The notes under the pieces were generated by a model. That model was not told where the DNA came from. It ran no database searches and worked only from the letters and a program-made list of their open reading frames with translations. Below are positions 24,340 to 35,543 of a stretch of 64,000 nt of DNA, piece by piece. Source of the DNA: Tricholoma matsutake (lineage: Eukaryota > Basidiomycota > Agaricomycetes > Agaricales > Tricholomataceae); assembly GCA_026075535.2 (NCBI GenBank), contig AP026543.1, positions 4,402,001 to 4,466,000 of the forward strand. The letters are read 5' to 3'. The stretch's first letter is position 1. The number at the start of each line of letters is the position of its first letter. The position numbers and the translations under genes were made by a program.

Positions 24340-27300
24340 TCACTTGCTTCTAGGCTTCAGCCCGTAAGCATAGTGACGCGGATTAGCAGGCCCACTCCTC
24401 GGATCCATCAACTCAAGCTCGTAACTTTGTTGCTTCATGTCACTGGACCCGCAAACATGTGCGGGATAATTTAATGTAGCTCGTGCAGGTAATGTATGGT
24501 GAGGGTGAGCAGGAGAAGAGTTATTTAATTCGTTAATTGGTCCTCGTCCTCTACCGCCGGGGTTTGCGAGCCAGTCTTCTGCTCGAGGATCGAATCCGAG
24601 TTGTAAATGAACGGGTTTTTCGTGTCTGGGTTGGAGCTTTGAATGTAGCTTATGTAAGGCGGTTGATGAAGACGAATATTGCAATTCATGAGCGGTCAAG
24701 TCATTCTGAGAAGTTGATGCGAGAGGTAAAGAAGGGATACTGTCGTTCGCGTTACTATGGAGAGGATTAACGGGTCGAAGAGTTCCGTCTTTTTCCACGT
24801 TATGTTTCAGCCAATGGATACCAGGTCGAGCAGGAGAAGGACCAAGCTGAAAATTCGAATTCAGAGCGAAATCATGTGATTCCACGAGCATCGTGGAGAT
24901 GTGATTATTTCTCTCAGAAGCAATATTAACAATATCAACAGGAAGGTGAGTGTCTCGAGCTCGGAATAGCGCATCATGACCGCCGGTAGTAGCGAAGTTT
25001 GCTGATGAAGAAGGGTCCAAGTGGACAACCTCCCCGGTGTTCGGGGGTCTTGTTGGAACGGGAGGGCGAGCTTTATGCCACTCAGTGGAATGTCCGCCAC
25101 TCATTCTGTGCGGCATCTCATCATCCAAACGTGTAACAATCTGAGGCGGCGAAGGCATAGATCGGGGCTCCTCCGGCGGGGTACTTTCTAGTCCTATCTG
25201 GGCACCACTAGTGTCGGCACACGAAAACCTCCTGTCAGATTCAGGTTTGTTACATAGATATCTCCGAGCTACAAGATTGGTGCCCGACCCTTGCTGCTTG
25301 CATGCGATACGATATGGATCAGGGACATTGGCATCCGGATCAAAAATTTCGCGGCGAGGCTGAGATGATTTCGAAGCGGTTGGCTGCGATTGGAGATATT
25401 CGCGTTGCACGAGAGACAGTGGTTGAAAATGATATTGCTTAGATGCAGTAGCAATGATTTGGGCAGTGAACCGTGGATCATGAGGTGCTTGCCATTGTTC
25501 CGTCGCGTGATATGCAGAGGCGTTGGAAGTGGTATTGTGAGAAACTCCAGGAAATCCGCCTGACTTGGTAGAAACCGCGTCAGATACCGAAGGATCGTGA
25601 GCTGGTCTCCAGTCGTCTGCAGTAGAAGTTTGTATCGAAGCATCTGTATTTCTGGTCATCTCCGAAACGGCTTGGATGTGGGAGCCACTTTGCTGCTGGT
25701 TCCCAGAAGTCGGGGGATCATGTGGATGAGTGCATTCATCCGTAACAGCTGGTTCATCCACATGTCTAGTCTCGTCCGAAATAGTTTGATGTCCGCGAAC
25801 CCCTTGATCATGAGAACCATTTTCCCGCCGTGCTCCTGATGGCCATGGATCGTGAGACGGAGCCCATTCATCTGCATTCGACCGATCCCGGGCCGAAGGA
25901 TCGGCGTATCTAGCGCCGTGCGAAGTGACTCGAGAAAGGGACCCTTCTTGAGGACTAGACCGTTGTCTTTGAGTCTCAGAAACCCATGGATCGTGGGACG
26001 GCCTCCACTCGGCTGCGTCAAGCTGTCTACCTGAAGCATCCGCGTAGTGATGCCTCAGCTCATGAGAGACGGCTTGAGCACGAGTTCGGGAGGTGTCTTG
26101 CCGCCAGGTTTGAGATGCATCTCCCGCATTTCTCTGGTGCTGAGGCCGGCCCCTTCTGCTATCCAGCGGAATCTCGCGACGACTTCCAGCATGCTCATCC
26201 CGCATATATCGAGATTCTGAATATCTTGTTAAGTTCCGTGCAGGATTGGTTGAGGGTTGAGAATTACTGCGATCGTTTCTTGAACCTCCTCCTCGTCGGG
26301 CTCGTCGATGATCCTTCGATCTGGGGTCTTGAGCTGCCGAGTCGAGAGCAGCATAGCTGATCCCTGGAACTACAGGGCCTTTTGATTGAGGAGGTGCAAG
26401 AAGAGGTCGACTGAGAATCTCCTTGGCAAGTCCTGGATGTTGCGCTGCGAGCTGAGAATGCGTAAGTCAAAGAGGTTGCCTACCAAAATCTGTATATCTC
26501 ACGTTCGCAGCTTCTGCGTATGTGGCGGCAAGAGGAATACTGGCAAGGATTGCATTCTTGTCGGTATGAGTCCCCGACTGTTGTGGTGTGGGCTGTGAGG
26601 TTACATAGTAAGATTGTACACAACTGTACAATAACTATTGCGAACCTTAGTAGCAACGGCGTCTGTGGTGACCGAGATGACATTATCAATGGGAGCTAGA
26701 TTTTCTCGGCAATGGCGTGAAGCTTGGGCGGCAATAACTGAGGTATCAGAAGCGGTGGATTCCGGAATGAGCGCTGAAGGCTGGATCTATCGAAGACCAT
26801 TGGTGAGATATAGTGAGTGAAAGAAAGGTGACCCAAACCATACCATTAATATGCTCTTACCGCGGGAAACCGACGTGATATCATGGAGAGCTGATGTAGC
26901 AAGAGTTGCGGTACCGGGTCCTAACGCTATATCTGAGGGCTGAGAGTACAGGTTGGGTGCTGGAAAGTACAAGACGCCAAAAGGGCTTACATGCGATATA
27001 CCAGCCGCTGTTCCAATACAATCCTTAGCTTCACGAGTAAAGAGAGGTTGCTTGACATTTTCGGGTATAGCGAGGGCATCTGCAGCAAACAACAAGTCGG
27101 GACCTGAGCCTAGAGCATCCTTTGCAGGGGAAATTGGTGGAAGTGTGGAGGGTCTGTTGTGCGAGGCAAATGTGGATTGCGTCGTTGCCGATTGAAAAGA
27201 TGGCTGGTGCACACTCGTTAGCACCGAAGGCATACACAGCCTATATGCGCACCATATTGGAGAGAGTAACTTGATCAGTGACACCCGCATGTATGGTGCC

Positions 27301-27867
27301 GGGAGTAACAAAGCAGTCGGACAGTTCACTGAGATTCGAGAAGGTTATTTCAGCTGAAATGTCAAAAGTCGCGGGAAGTGCGGATTCTGAGATAGGAAAG
27401 GAAGTGTTGCTGGATTGAGTAGAGATATCAAACGTTCCATCGGGAGATTGGGTATTGCTCAAGTCCTGGTAGTGACCGTCAGCGAATCTGGATTATTGGT
27501 GTGATTGACCATTACCGCAATAGCCATCCACATCTTAGGAGAATCTACATCATTCGGCAAAACTGGAGACGACGGCCGGGTTATATCAGCGGGACCAGAG
27601 CCATCCTTCATGAATTGAAGATAAAAATGATCGGCAAAGAGCAACGAAAAACGAATTCATTCATACCTGTGTTGATGAAGACGAGGGGAGCACACAATTG
27701 GTGTCCAAATTCTAAAAACATGCGGAAGTCAGTGAGGGTCCAAAATGTATTCCTACAATCGGTACTTCAGGATCCACTGTTCCGTTTTCCTGGCTGTCCT
27801 GCGGAGCTCCAGGCAATTCCGAAGCGTTGGCACCGCTAGAGCGGGCTCTCTCGTTAGCATTACCCAT
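24340..27867 (-). CDS. unknown 1024-residue disordered protein with WxPxHDP repeats
   Basis: Not recognised. Nine exons join in frame: 27757-27867, 27667-27711, 27516-27605, 27253-27465, 26991-27203, 26861-26920, 26646-26786, 26503-26592 and 24340-26451. All eight introns fall between codons (phase 0). The first about 200 residues are Ser/Thr/Asn-rich. The middle has helical stretches (DPVPQLLLHQLSMISRRFPA, TYAEAANLAAQHPGLAKEIL). Then comes a basic segment (DHRRARRGGGSRNDRS), five imperfect repeats of 39-47 residues, and a long polar tail. No enzyme motif, signal peptide or membrane span is seen. The start at 27867 follows an in-frame stop. It may be a regulatory or scaffold protein. Confidence 0.7.
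25462..26070 (-). repeat. five imperfect protein-level tandem repeats
   Basis: Inside the last exon of the unknown 1024-residue protein, five units of about 39-47 codons each end in a motif of the type (A/D/E)-x-W-x-P-x-H-D-P: AEWRPSHDPW, DEWAPSHDPW, ECTHPHDP, DDWRPAHDP and EQWQAPHDP. Each begins with a VSHE/TSHG/ISDE/VSEM/VSHN-like start. The third unit has lost its Trp. Confidence 0.85.
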
Positions 27868-28441
27868 GGCTTAACGAGAGAAATGGCCCGTCGTTCTCGT
27901 TTTTTGAGAAGAAGGAAGAGATGCAAGAGCACAAGGACAACAGTAGTAAATCGAAGGTGAAATGGATTCGAGTAATTTGGAAACTGTCAATGCTTTTGAT
28001 TCCGGTACCGGTGTGACGAACCCAATCTAGCAACAGCGAGCCTGAATTCTTCCAGGCTAAGGTTGGACCGTGATGTTTGGCACCCCCAGCTCCACTTCTT
28101 CCAGGCTAAGACTGAATGGTTGAGAGTTAGTATTCTCTAGAGAACTTTGTACTGGAGTCGGAAGAAACGATCCAAGTTCAAACGCTGAGAGGCCATACAT
28201 AGCAAGATGTTGGAACGCGCCCGTTATACCACTCGGGACTTCTCCGCAGACGATACATAACAATTTTTCAGACAGTGACTTCGCAGTGACTTGCGAGTGA
28301 AAGAGTGTGCCCCTGAATCAGTGATCGCTGCCAGTTTTTGGCAGCCGCCCGAACAGCAAACTTGAACATTGGACACAACCTACTTGCCTTATACCTCTGC
28401 AGTAGCTGCTACGTCTATAAGACTGCAGTATTTTTTTTCAC
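27868..28441. other. divergent intergenic region
   Basis: About 570 bases between two divergent genes; both promoters should lie here. A short direct repeat, CTTCCAGGCTAAG, occurs near 28,047 and 28,097. No further gene is seen. Confidence 0.4.
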
Positions 28442-29997
28442 ATGGATGGTCATGACGTTCGTGCCGCTGATGGGTCCCCAATTTTTGATACGCTCGACAT
28501 CGACCTCATCGTCAAAGTGCTGACACACACAGCTTTTAGTCAGTATCCACTTCGAACTTCGAAGCAGCAATTAACTTCTTTCCAGGTCCATTCTTCTTAT
28601 TCTTCATCCCTATTTTCTACATCTTCCAGGGTGCTAAGCTCACTGATCTTGTGGTCGTGTTGTCTGGTGGGTATTATGCCGCAGTATCTCTATTCTGTGC
28701 GTCCCTCTGTTGAAGGGAGAGACATGAGAGCCTAACCTCCTTCAGGGTTTGTCCGATGGTGTTCACGGTTATATCGCAATCAAGGAAGTCTGATATATGG
28801 TCCTGGAAAATTTGATTGGGGAGAGCAGATTGTAGTTATCACTGGAGGTGCGTCGCTGTAACCGCTTGTAGCGTTAGTCTAATAATTGACGCAGGCGCTT
28901 CTGGAATCGGAGAACTGTTAGCGAATACACTGGCTGTTCGCAATGTCACTGTTGTTGTGCTCGATGTGAATCCCATTGTCACCGAAAATTGTATGAGAGG
29001 CTATAGCAATGATACAAGAAATTGATGCTACCTTGCAGACAATATTACATACTTCAAATGCGATGTCTCGAAATTTGAGGAAGTCGAGACTGTATCCAAG
29101 AGGATTATTAAAGAAGTGTGCACATAGTTTGCGCGTTGTGTAAAGGCTGATGAAATTCTAGATAGGTGATCCAACTGTCCTTGTTAATAATGCGGGCATT
29201 ATTCAAGGGAAATTACTTTTGGATCTCTCCCCGGAAGACATAAAACAGTGAGCCACTGATTCTTTCATTTGCACTCTGCCTCATCTGGTACTTTAGAACC
29301 TTCGAGATAAATACCCTCGCGCACTTCTGGACACTCAAGGCATTTCTTCCAGCGATGTTGAAAAACAAATCGGGTCATATCGCAAGTTCCTTCCTTGATC
29401 AAGTTTCACATTGTTGACGTGATAACCAGATTACTGTCTCTTCGGTTATGGGCATTGTTGGTGCAGCGCAGATATGTGATTATGCTGCCTCGAAAGCGGC
29501 CCTTATTTCTCTCAACGAGTCGTTAAGATACGAACTCAATCACTGGTACGTTCCTGTGAATATCATTATTCGCTCAATCCTCCTTATATTATACTGTCCA
29601 GTTATAATTGCCCGCAAATTCGAACGACGCTAGTCGTCGCGGGCCACGTTCTTACTCCCATGTTCGGCTCTGTCAAGTTTCCACCATTCGCATTACATAG
29701 ATTCGTTTTTCCCTCGGTCCCACCTGTTACTGTCGTCAAGCGCATAATATCGGCTCTAGATGAACAGCATTCTCAGGTCATAATGGTTCCCTTTTTTGTA
29801 TACTTCACTCCTTTCCTCACCTATTTGCCGAGTTTTGTGAGGGATCTTGCACAGTGGGTAGGTAATAGTTACTTTCATTCACCTCAGTTGATATTGATGA
29901 GTCTTGATTGAAGGTGTCAGGTGCCGATTATGCCCTGCGGGATTTTGTCAAGACTTCCAGTCTACGAGTGCATGAAGAAAGCCTAAAGACGGAATGA
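28442..29997 (+). CDS. membrane-anchored short-chain dehydrogenase/reductase (SDR16C-like)
   Basis: Classical SDRs oxidise or reduce alcohols and ketones with NAD(P). Ten exons give 369 residues: 28442-28538, 28586-28696, 28746-28847, 28895-28990, 29039-29115, 29162-29247, 29297-29381, 29430-29545, 29602-29857 and 29914-29997. The N-terminus has hydrophobic spans (PFFLFFIPIFYIFQ, LVVVLSGGYYAAVSLFW), so it is probably an ER or lipid-droplet enzyme. The cofactor motif is TGGASGIG, the NNAG motif is at about 170-173, and the catalytic triad is Ser223, Tyr236, Lys240 (YAASK). The layout resembles the retinol/sterol-type SDR16C group. Intron 7 (29382-29429) has a GC donor (GCAAGT) and a normal AG acceptor. 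The substrate is unknown. Confidence 0.88.
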
Positions 29998-30474
29998 ACT
30001 ACATCTGTTGTATCAAACCCTTTAATCAGGTTCCACTGTACTGAATCACATTGACCATTTCACCCTTGAACTCATCAGGGATGGCGGACGGTTGCCAATT
30101 CCAGACCACCCTTGACTCAGTCAAGAGAAAAAGTTTCTATTCCACGACCCCATTGTTCGCGGAACCACTCATTAGGAAACTCCGAAACCTGTGCTAATAA
30201 AGAAAAAGAAATGAAGTTGTGGATAGTGGACGGCCATAGCACAGCGCTGGGGCCATTGAACAAAGGCTGTTGAAACACAAAGCGTCCAAGATCACCTGAG
30301 CTCTGCAAACACCAATTCACTGTACTTAAGTGCCGCTTCAACTTTCTTAACAGCAACTTCCATCATTTTCAAATTTACGTCGCTGAACTCATTGCTTCAT
30401 CTGAATTCGAAGCTTCGCTAAACGCCGCTCGAGCTTGACACACGACCAAAATTTTGGATTAGAGTCAGCTTCCA
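29998..30474. other. intergenic region, no convincing gene
   Basis: About 480 bases. A minus-strand ORF of 79 codons at 30117-30356 has no start context, splice partner or family resemblance and is not called. The promoter of the next gene should lie at the right end. Confidence 0.4.
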
Positions 30475-32347
30475 ATGTTATCTTATCACAGAGGACACGG
30501 GAAAATGAAGGCTCCATCCTTGTGCAACTCACCTGTCGCACTTAACCGCTCACTAACTATCAACGCGATTAACGAGGAAACTGAAAGAGGCAAGCCACCG
30601 TCAATTACGACGCATGACTCGACCAATTTTGAATTCCCCCATATCACTGAACCTGCTCTCATCGCTATCGTTGAAGATTCCAGGACTGACCATATTGTAG
30701 GTGCTCGTCCTTTGATTTGGCATAATTATTACTAATCGGTGGCATACTGATCACGTTACCGTTTAGAGTGATGTTCCGAGCAGAGATTTGGCCGACGCGT
30801 CTATTCCGATTTGTAGAGCTTCATATCATGAGGGCGTTATCAGCGGAGATAACAGCATAATATTCGCAGCACAGAGTCAGGTTGCCTCGTGCCTATCGCG
30901 CTTAGGAATGTTCCACCACTACGAGGAAGAGAATATGCTGGAAACGCGTCAAAACCTTGAGGAGATGGTAAATTTACTTTTCTCTTGCGTTCCCGCTTTT
31001 GTAACACGTTTCCCATGCAGGGTGATGACCTTCAAACGCGAACTGCTTCAAACAAAGGCCAGCTCGTGTGGGATCTCGTGCGAGACAATGTGAGCCATTG
31101 CTTAAATCTCTCTGTACGACGCGTTTGTATACGAAACCACAGGATGTGCTTAGGGAGTTCTGTCGCAGCCAGCAAAATCTCATGTTCGACTCCCTATACC
31201 CGGAGTTAGCGCCCCACATCGTCGTGACTACTGTTGAAGAGACTTGGAATGACGGTTTCATACAGTGGCAGAACTGTGTTAATTTTCAACGCCCCGAATA
31301 CCTAACAGTTCCTCATTATCCCGCACTTCTGGATTGTTGTCCGACGGATGCAGGGCACCTCAAGTACGCCACAGAAGCAAATAATTCGGAGACATCAGCA
31401 GACATGATGTCATGTGGATCCAGACCTGTATTCAGCCTGCCAGTCTTTAACAAACATGTATGTGTGCATTACAAACCCTGCAGAGTTGTAAGTCGGACTT
31501 TCTGTTTTAGATCGACGATGCTTCTATTGAACGTCTCGTCTTGCATCGGATTGTGAGGACATTGCAGAAACAGCGATGTAAGGCAGCAGTAAGTCATCTT
31601 AGGATGTTTTGTCTCTCGTAATCCTCTTACTCAATTATCCTTCTAGTTTTTTGATGCTTGCAATGTCGCAATGACGTTCCGAAAGCGCTATGACTCTTTA
31701 CCTGATCGTTTCAATGCTATTGCCACACCGTATGTATGGTCTGATCCTGCAGAGGTATGTTCCATTGTACAAAGTGTGTATTCCGAACGCCTCACGTCTG
31801 AGCACTGACATATTGTCAGCCTATCCTGTTATTGTCCCAGAGACTACGTGGAACTACCATAATTGATTCCCATTCTCCCTTCCGCGTGCCACACATCATT
31901 ATCAACGCTCCACCGCCACAGGACCTTTGGATTCCATGGAACAACGCTATTAACAAGCCTCAGGACCATGGCTACGGTAGATTCCTCATCGTGCCGTCTT
32001 CTTCCGTAGAAGTTATCAATACTTCCATCGAAGACCGGAATGTCTACTCTTTGTCAAATTCTTCCGTAGCTGGCCTAACGGTTGATCCATCGGAGAGCTC
32101 ACGACCCGGTACACCTACGCCCCAAACCCCTGTGGATGATGTTGACCTCAGTTTCTTCGTCGTGCGGCCCGGAGAAGACATTGGCGGTGACGTGGATAGT
32201 TTTGATTATCCGAGCCTTCTCAATTTTAAATCCGTTTCGAACGAACCACCTTGTGCCTCGGATCTTCCACGATCATCTCGACCGATATTCAGTATCGAGG
32301 AGGATGAGGATGATCTTCCTCCCTTCGACGACTGGTACAAGCAGTGA
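30475..32347 (+). CDS. hypothetical protein, seven exons
   Basis: Not recognised. Exons 30475-30696, 30767-30967, 31021-31089, 31143-31457, 31511-31588, 31647-31754 and 31820-32347 join in one frame to give 506 residues, again with every intron in phase 0. An internal ATG at 30505 is an equally good start. The middle looks like a folded helical domain (LREFCRSQQNLMFDSLYPEL, IERLVLHRIVRTLQKQRC, FFDACNVAMTFRKRYDSL). It is followed by FRVPHIIINAPPPQDLWIPW and an acidic, Ser/Pro-rich tail ending in EEDEDDLPPFDDWYKQ. Conserved-looking Cys (CCPTDAG) and Trp residues are present, but there is no known motif. It is the last intact-looking gene before the repeat island. Confidence 0.6.
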
Positions 32348-33522
32348 CATATCTGTGGTCGCTCAATTTGTTCCAGCTTGCTGCTTTCAAGTTAACGATA
32401 TATCATTTGGTACTACATACCTTGTCGAGTATATGTTGTTTCAGCCCCGTCTATCATTGCAGGTGCATTCAGCATGTACTGACGGCCCAGTGGAATACTC
32501 AATATAATTTATTTGCAAACGACTTGGAGGTAATTGCGACAAGGAAGTTGTCTATAGATATTGCCTTCCCGTACTATTTAATAGTAAGGATTTTAAAATA
32601 TCTATACAGAGGTTTCGAAAACAAAGCGATCACAATAACCATCTACAGAGGAATATTTGCCCACTACTGGGTGACTTCCCGTAAGGATCTAGAAACATCT
32701 AGAGAGGTTTCGACACTCTAAACTTCCATCAGCCATGCCGATGCCGAATTGGGACGAACATCAGTTCTATTCTATGGCAAGCTAGAGTGATCAGCTGAGT
32801 TTTGGTCGGCCGTAACCTCGAAGTCGCCGTCGTCCTGGAAAATCCAAGACCCTCGGACACCCCATTATTTAGAAATAAATTTGAAGTCATTATCTAACAT
32901 CGAGTATTTCCAATTCAGTAGTCATTGCGGTCGAAGATGAGGAACCCTTCGCCGTACTCGCAATGAGCGAAGCTGCAGACATGTTTTTATCCGTATGCAT
33001 GGTCAGTAAATGTAGATGAAGAGAAGTGACACATACCCGGGATAGTGACCATAGTACTACGTCCTCCTTGAGGTCAGTGACGACGAGTCCGACATCGGAC
33101 CTGGTGGTCAAGATGTATCCTGCCGATAGACTTTCCAGTGGCGTGATGCGGCGTTATTGTTGATGGGGCTTGCCACGCAGACCAGTCTCTGTGTCTTCGA
33201 CCTAGAGTAAGAGTACTATTGGTATCGGGGTGGCTGCAAACGGCTGTAACTTACAGAAATCCTGCCAGCTATTCACACCTTTCAATGAACCGTTGAACGC
33301 TCTGAATACCAAAGTTTAAGCTCGCCAAGAGATGTTGAGGGTGTCACCCGCTTGACAGTGACCACACGATTTTCATAACTTTAGCCGATAGCTGCAGGAC
33401 GTCCCCAGGCGCAACTGCCTACATGATGGTGTACAATATACATGCACAGCGGCTGGCACTTTACTAAACAACTCAGCCACCTGGAGATGTACTTCCGCAT
33501 TTAGACAATATCTCTATTATCA
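32348..33522. other. transition region between gene-rich and repeat-rich DNA
   Basis: About 1.2 kb without a supported gene. A minus-strand stretch at 32890-33111 reads SDVGLVVTDLKEDVVLWSLSR and may be the 3' end of a decayed gene, but there is no clear start or partner exon. No LTR or inverted repeat was recognised. Confidence 0.4.
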
Positions 33523-33930
33523 ATGCCTACATCGGCAGCGCTTGAAGCCATTCTTGATATCTTTGTGGTGCATAAGTCAGAATTGACTGTATCTGATTTC
33601 ATTCTGACTCTACTGGAAGACTCCAAGCTGCAGACTCATCTGTGTACTCTAGCGCTGGTGAAAGAAAGTTCTGCTATTATTACAGCTTTGCCTCGGGCCC
33701 TCGACATTCTCGCTCTGCTGACTCGGTTTTTGCTTGGGCAAAGGGTGTTGTGAAGAAGAAATGCATAGAGTCTATCAAATAACTTACTGCCAATGAAGAG
33801 TGGCATTTCAATGCAAGCCATGCATCTGCTCAAGCTCTCGATGACTTTTGAATCGAAGACATGGGCCCCAAAATAAAAGGTTTAGCTCCAGACCTTTGGA
33901 ACATCTTAGGGATCTTGCTTTCTGTTGGAT
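33523..33930 (+). pseudogene. DUF6589-like gene, fragment 1 (N-terminal)
   Basis: The open part at 33523-33753 reads MPTSAALEAILDIFVVHK, then after a frameshift near 33,750-33,790 the frame continues as EEWHFNASHASAQALDDF, TGA, IEDMGPKIKGLAPDLWNILG. The TGA stands where the family has Arg (RIEDM). An intron or insertion containing a tRNA-like sequence and the copia element follows. Confidence 0.6.
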
Positions 33931-34059
33931 TATATAATCTGTCACTGCTTAATCAGTACTTAACAGACCTAGTTTGCACACACACACTAAAATGTGATGT
34001 GATAGTGATAGCAATCTGTGTCTGGTTATATAGTATCCTTGTTCTGTTGAACCCTATAA

Positions 34060-34088
34060 GACCTGATAGCTCAGTTGGTCAGTATATG
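34060..34088 (+). repeat. tRNA-like sequence, left half (A box), split by copia
   Basis: GACCTGATAGCTCAGTTGG at 34060-34078 contains a Pol III A-box match (TAGCTCAGTTGG, 34067-34078) and a D-arm-like fold. Its right half lies beyond the copia element at 39587-39622. It is a tRNA relic or the head of a tRNA-derived SINE. Confidence 0.6.
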
Positions 34089-34470
34089 TGTTGAGATGTA
34101 CACCGGGAATGGGTATCATCGTATCTGATGATATGGTCTTTGATCCCATCACTGACATCCCATTATGGTGTGTCGGCGTCCCGATCATCCCTTTATGGCA
34201 TGTCGGCTATTGGTAACAAGTCTTTTGGAATGTTCCCTTTATACTCACTCTTTGTCGGTTACCTTTATGACTTCTAGTATATATACCCTACGATATTAGT
34301 TAGACACCTCAGTCAATTATACATCGACTGAGGTGAGTAACATTCCATAGAACCTTACATACTAGATTACTAATAGTACCATAGTCTATTATTATCTAGG
34401 TACTATTTGCTTGTATAGAGTCAATTATACATTGACTGAGTCTATTATTATCTAGGATCGATTCCCTACA
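34089..34470 (+). repeat. copia 5' LTR
   Basis: 382 bp, TG...CA ends, preceded by ATATG. It contains TAGTATATATACCC near 34,276, a likely TATA region, and a short internal repeat of GTCAATTATACATYGACTGAG (two copies). Confidence 0.93.
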
Positions 34471-34488
34471 GGTTATGGGCCACTCCCG
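34471..34488 (+). promoter_or_regulatory. copia primer-binding site (half-tRNA initiator Met type)
   Basis: GGTTATGGGCC directly after the 5' LTR is complementary to the anticodon-arm region of initiator tRNA-Met (GCCCATAACC type). Drosophila copia and yeast Ty5 are known to prime from an internal half-tRNA fragment of initiator Met tRNA. Confidence 0.65.
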
Positions 34489-34655
34489 TCTCTTTTGAGT
34501 GATGGTAGATAATCTCCTAGCCACTCGACACTTTGCTACGTCATTTATTGATCGAAAATCGATCACTATCCCATTTTGGATCATGGATTACCCTTTGTGC
34601 AATCAAAACCCCTAGACGGCTTTTTTGAATCCCAAATCTTTTCCCTAGACCCAAC

Positions 34656-35481
34656 ATGACAGAATCTAGCCCTCCCTCAGTTACCCCAATCAAACTCTCG
34701 GTTCAGTATTCCAGCGAGAAACTTGACAAACTTAAATCAAATTACAAGGAATGGTGTGAGGAAATTACCATTGCCCTTTCATTGAATGGTCTCTATGACT
34801 ATGTTGCCGGCACAATCACTGCACCTGCTACCTCCGAAACTCGAGCATTAATCAACTGGAAGGCCAACTCCCATCTTGCATACACATTTCTAGCTTCTAG
34901 CATTGTTCCATCTGAACACCCTTTTATATCTATGGAAAAGGACACGACTGCAAATTGGGAGGTGCTTCACAAACAACACCAGAATGAGGGTCCAGTTCGT
35001 CAAGTCCAGCTATTACAACAGGCTCTCACTATTCAATGCACCACCAAGACCCCTCTTCCTGAGACGGCTGACAAAATTTGCACTCTCATTGACTGCACGT
35101 TTGCTATGGGGGGTATTAAACCCGACCTCCTTTGTTGTATTGCTCTCCTAAACTCCCTTAGCAACAATTTCCCTCATGCATGTTCCATCATTTCCTGCAA
35201 CATCGCTGCATCTACAAAAGAATCCCCCTACACATCAAAGGATATCCACTTTTTTTTGGAAAATGAACAATCCCTCCTTGAGAATGACCACCGTATGGAC
35301 CCCCCAACCATCTGTGGCTCTCACCACACATATTAAATTGACAAAGCCGTTCAATGCACCTGTTTGCAGGAACCCCAATTACAATAAAATGGGACATTCA
35401 ACTGAATATTGCATTAAAACAGGGGGAGGAATGGCTGGAAAAACAATTGAAGAGTCTGTGGAAGCATGGAGAGCGGCTTGA
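34656..35481 (+). pseudogene. copia gag
   Basis: The open frame 34656-35336 starts MTESSPPSVTPIKLS and shows the copia Gag helix region (ENDHRMDPP at its end). A frameshift in a C run near 35,300 moves it to the frame ending at 35481, which carries a decayed zinc knuckle, C-x5-N-x3-H-x4-C: CRNPNYNKMGHSTEYC with Tyr in place of the second Cys. It ends in TGA where Arg is expected. Confidence 0.8.
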
Positions 35482-35543
35482 GACAAAGGGAAGAAGGTCG
35501 GTAATTTGTCTAACCTAATCCAAAGGTCCCAATTACTGTGAAA

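Noticed and set aside
30117..30356. Minus-strand ORF of 79 codons with WFREQWGRGIE
   Set aside because: The region contains alternative splice-like signals but no consistent exon chain, start or family match.
32890..33111. Minus-strand ORF with VVTDLKEDVVLWSLSR
   Set aside because: It could be a gene end, but no upstream exon, start or partner could be joined in frame.
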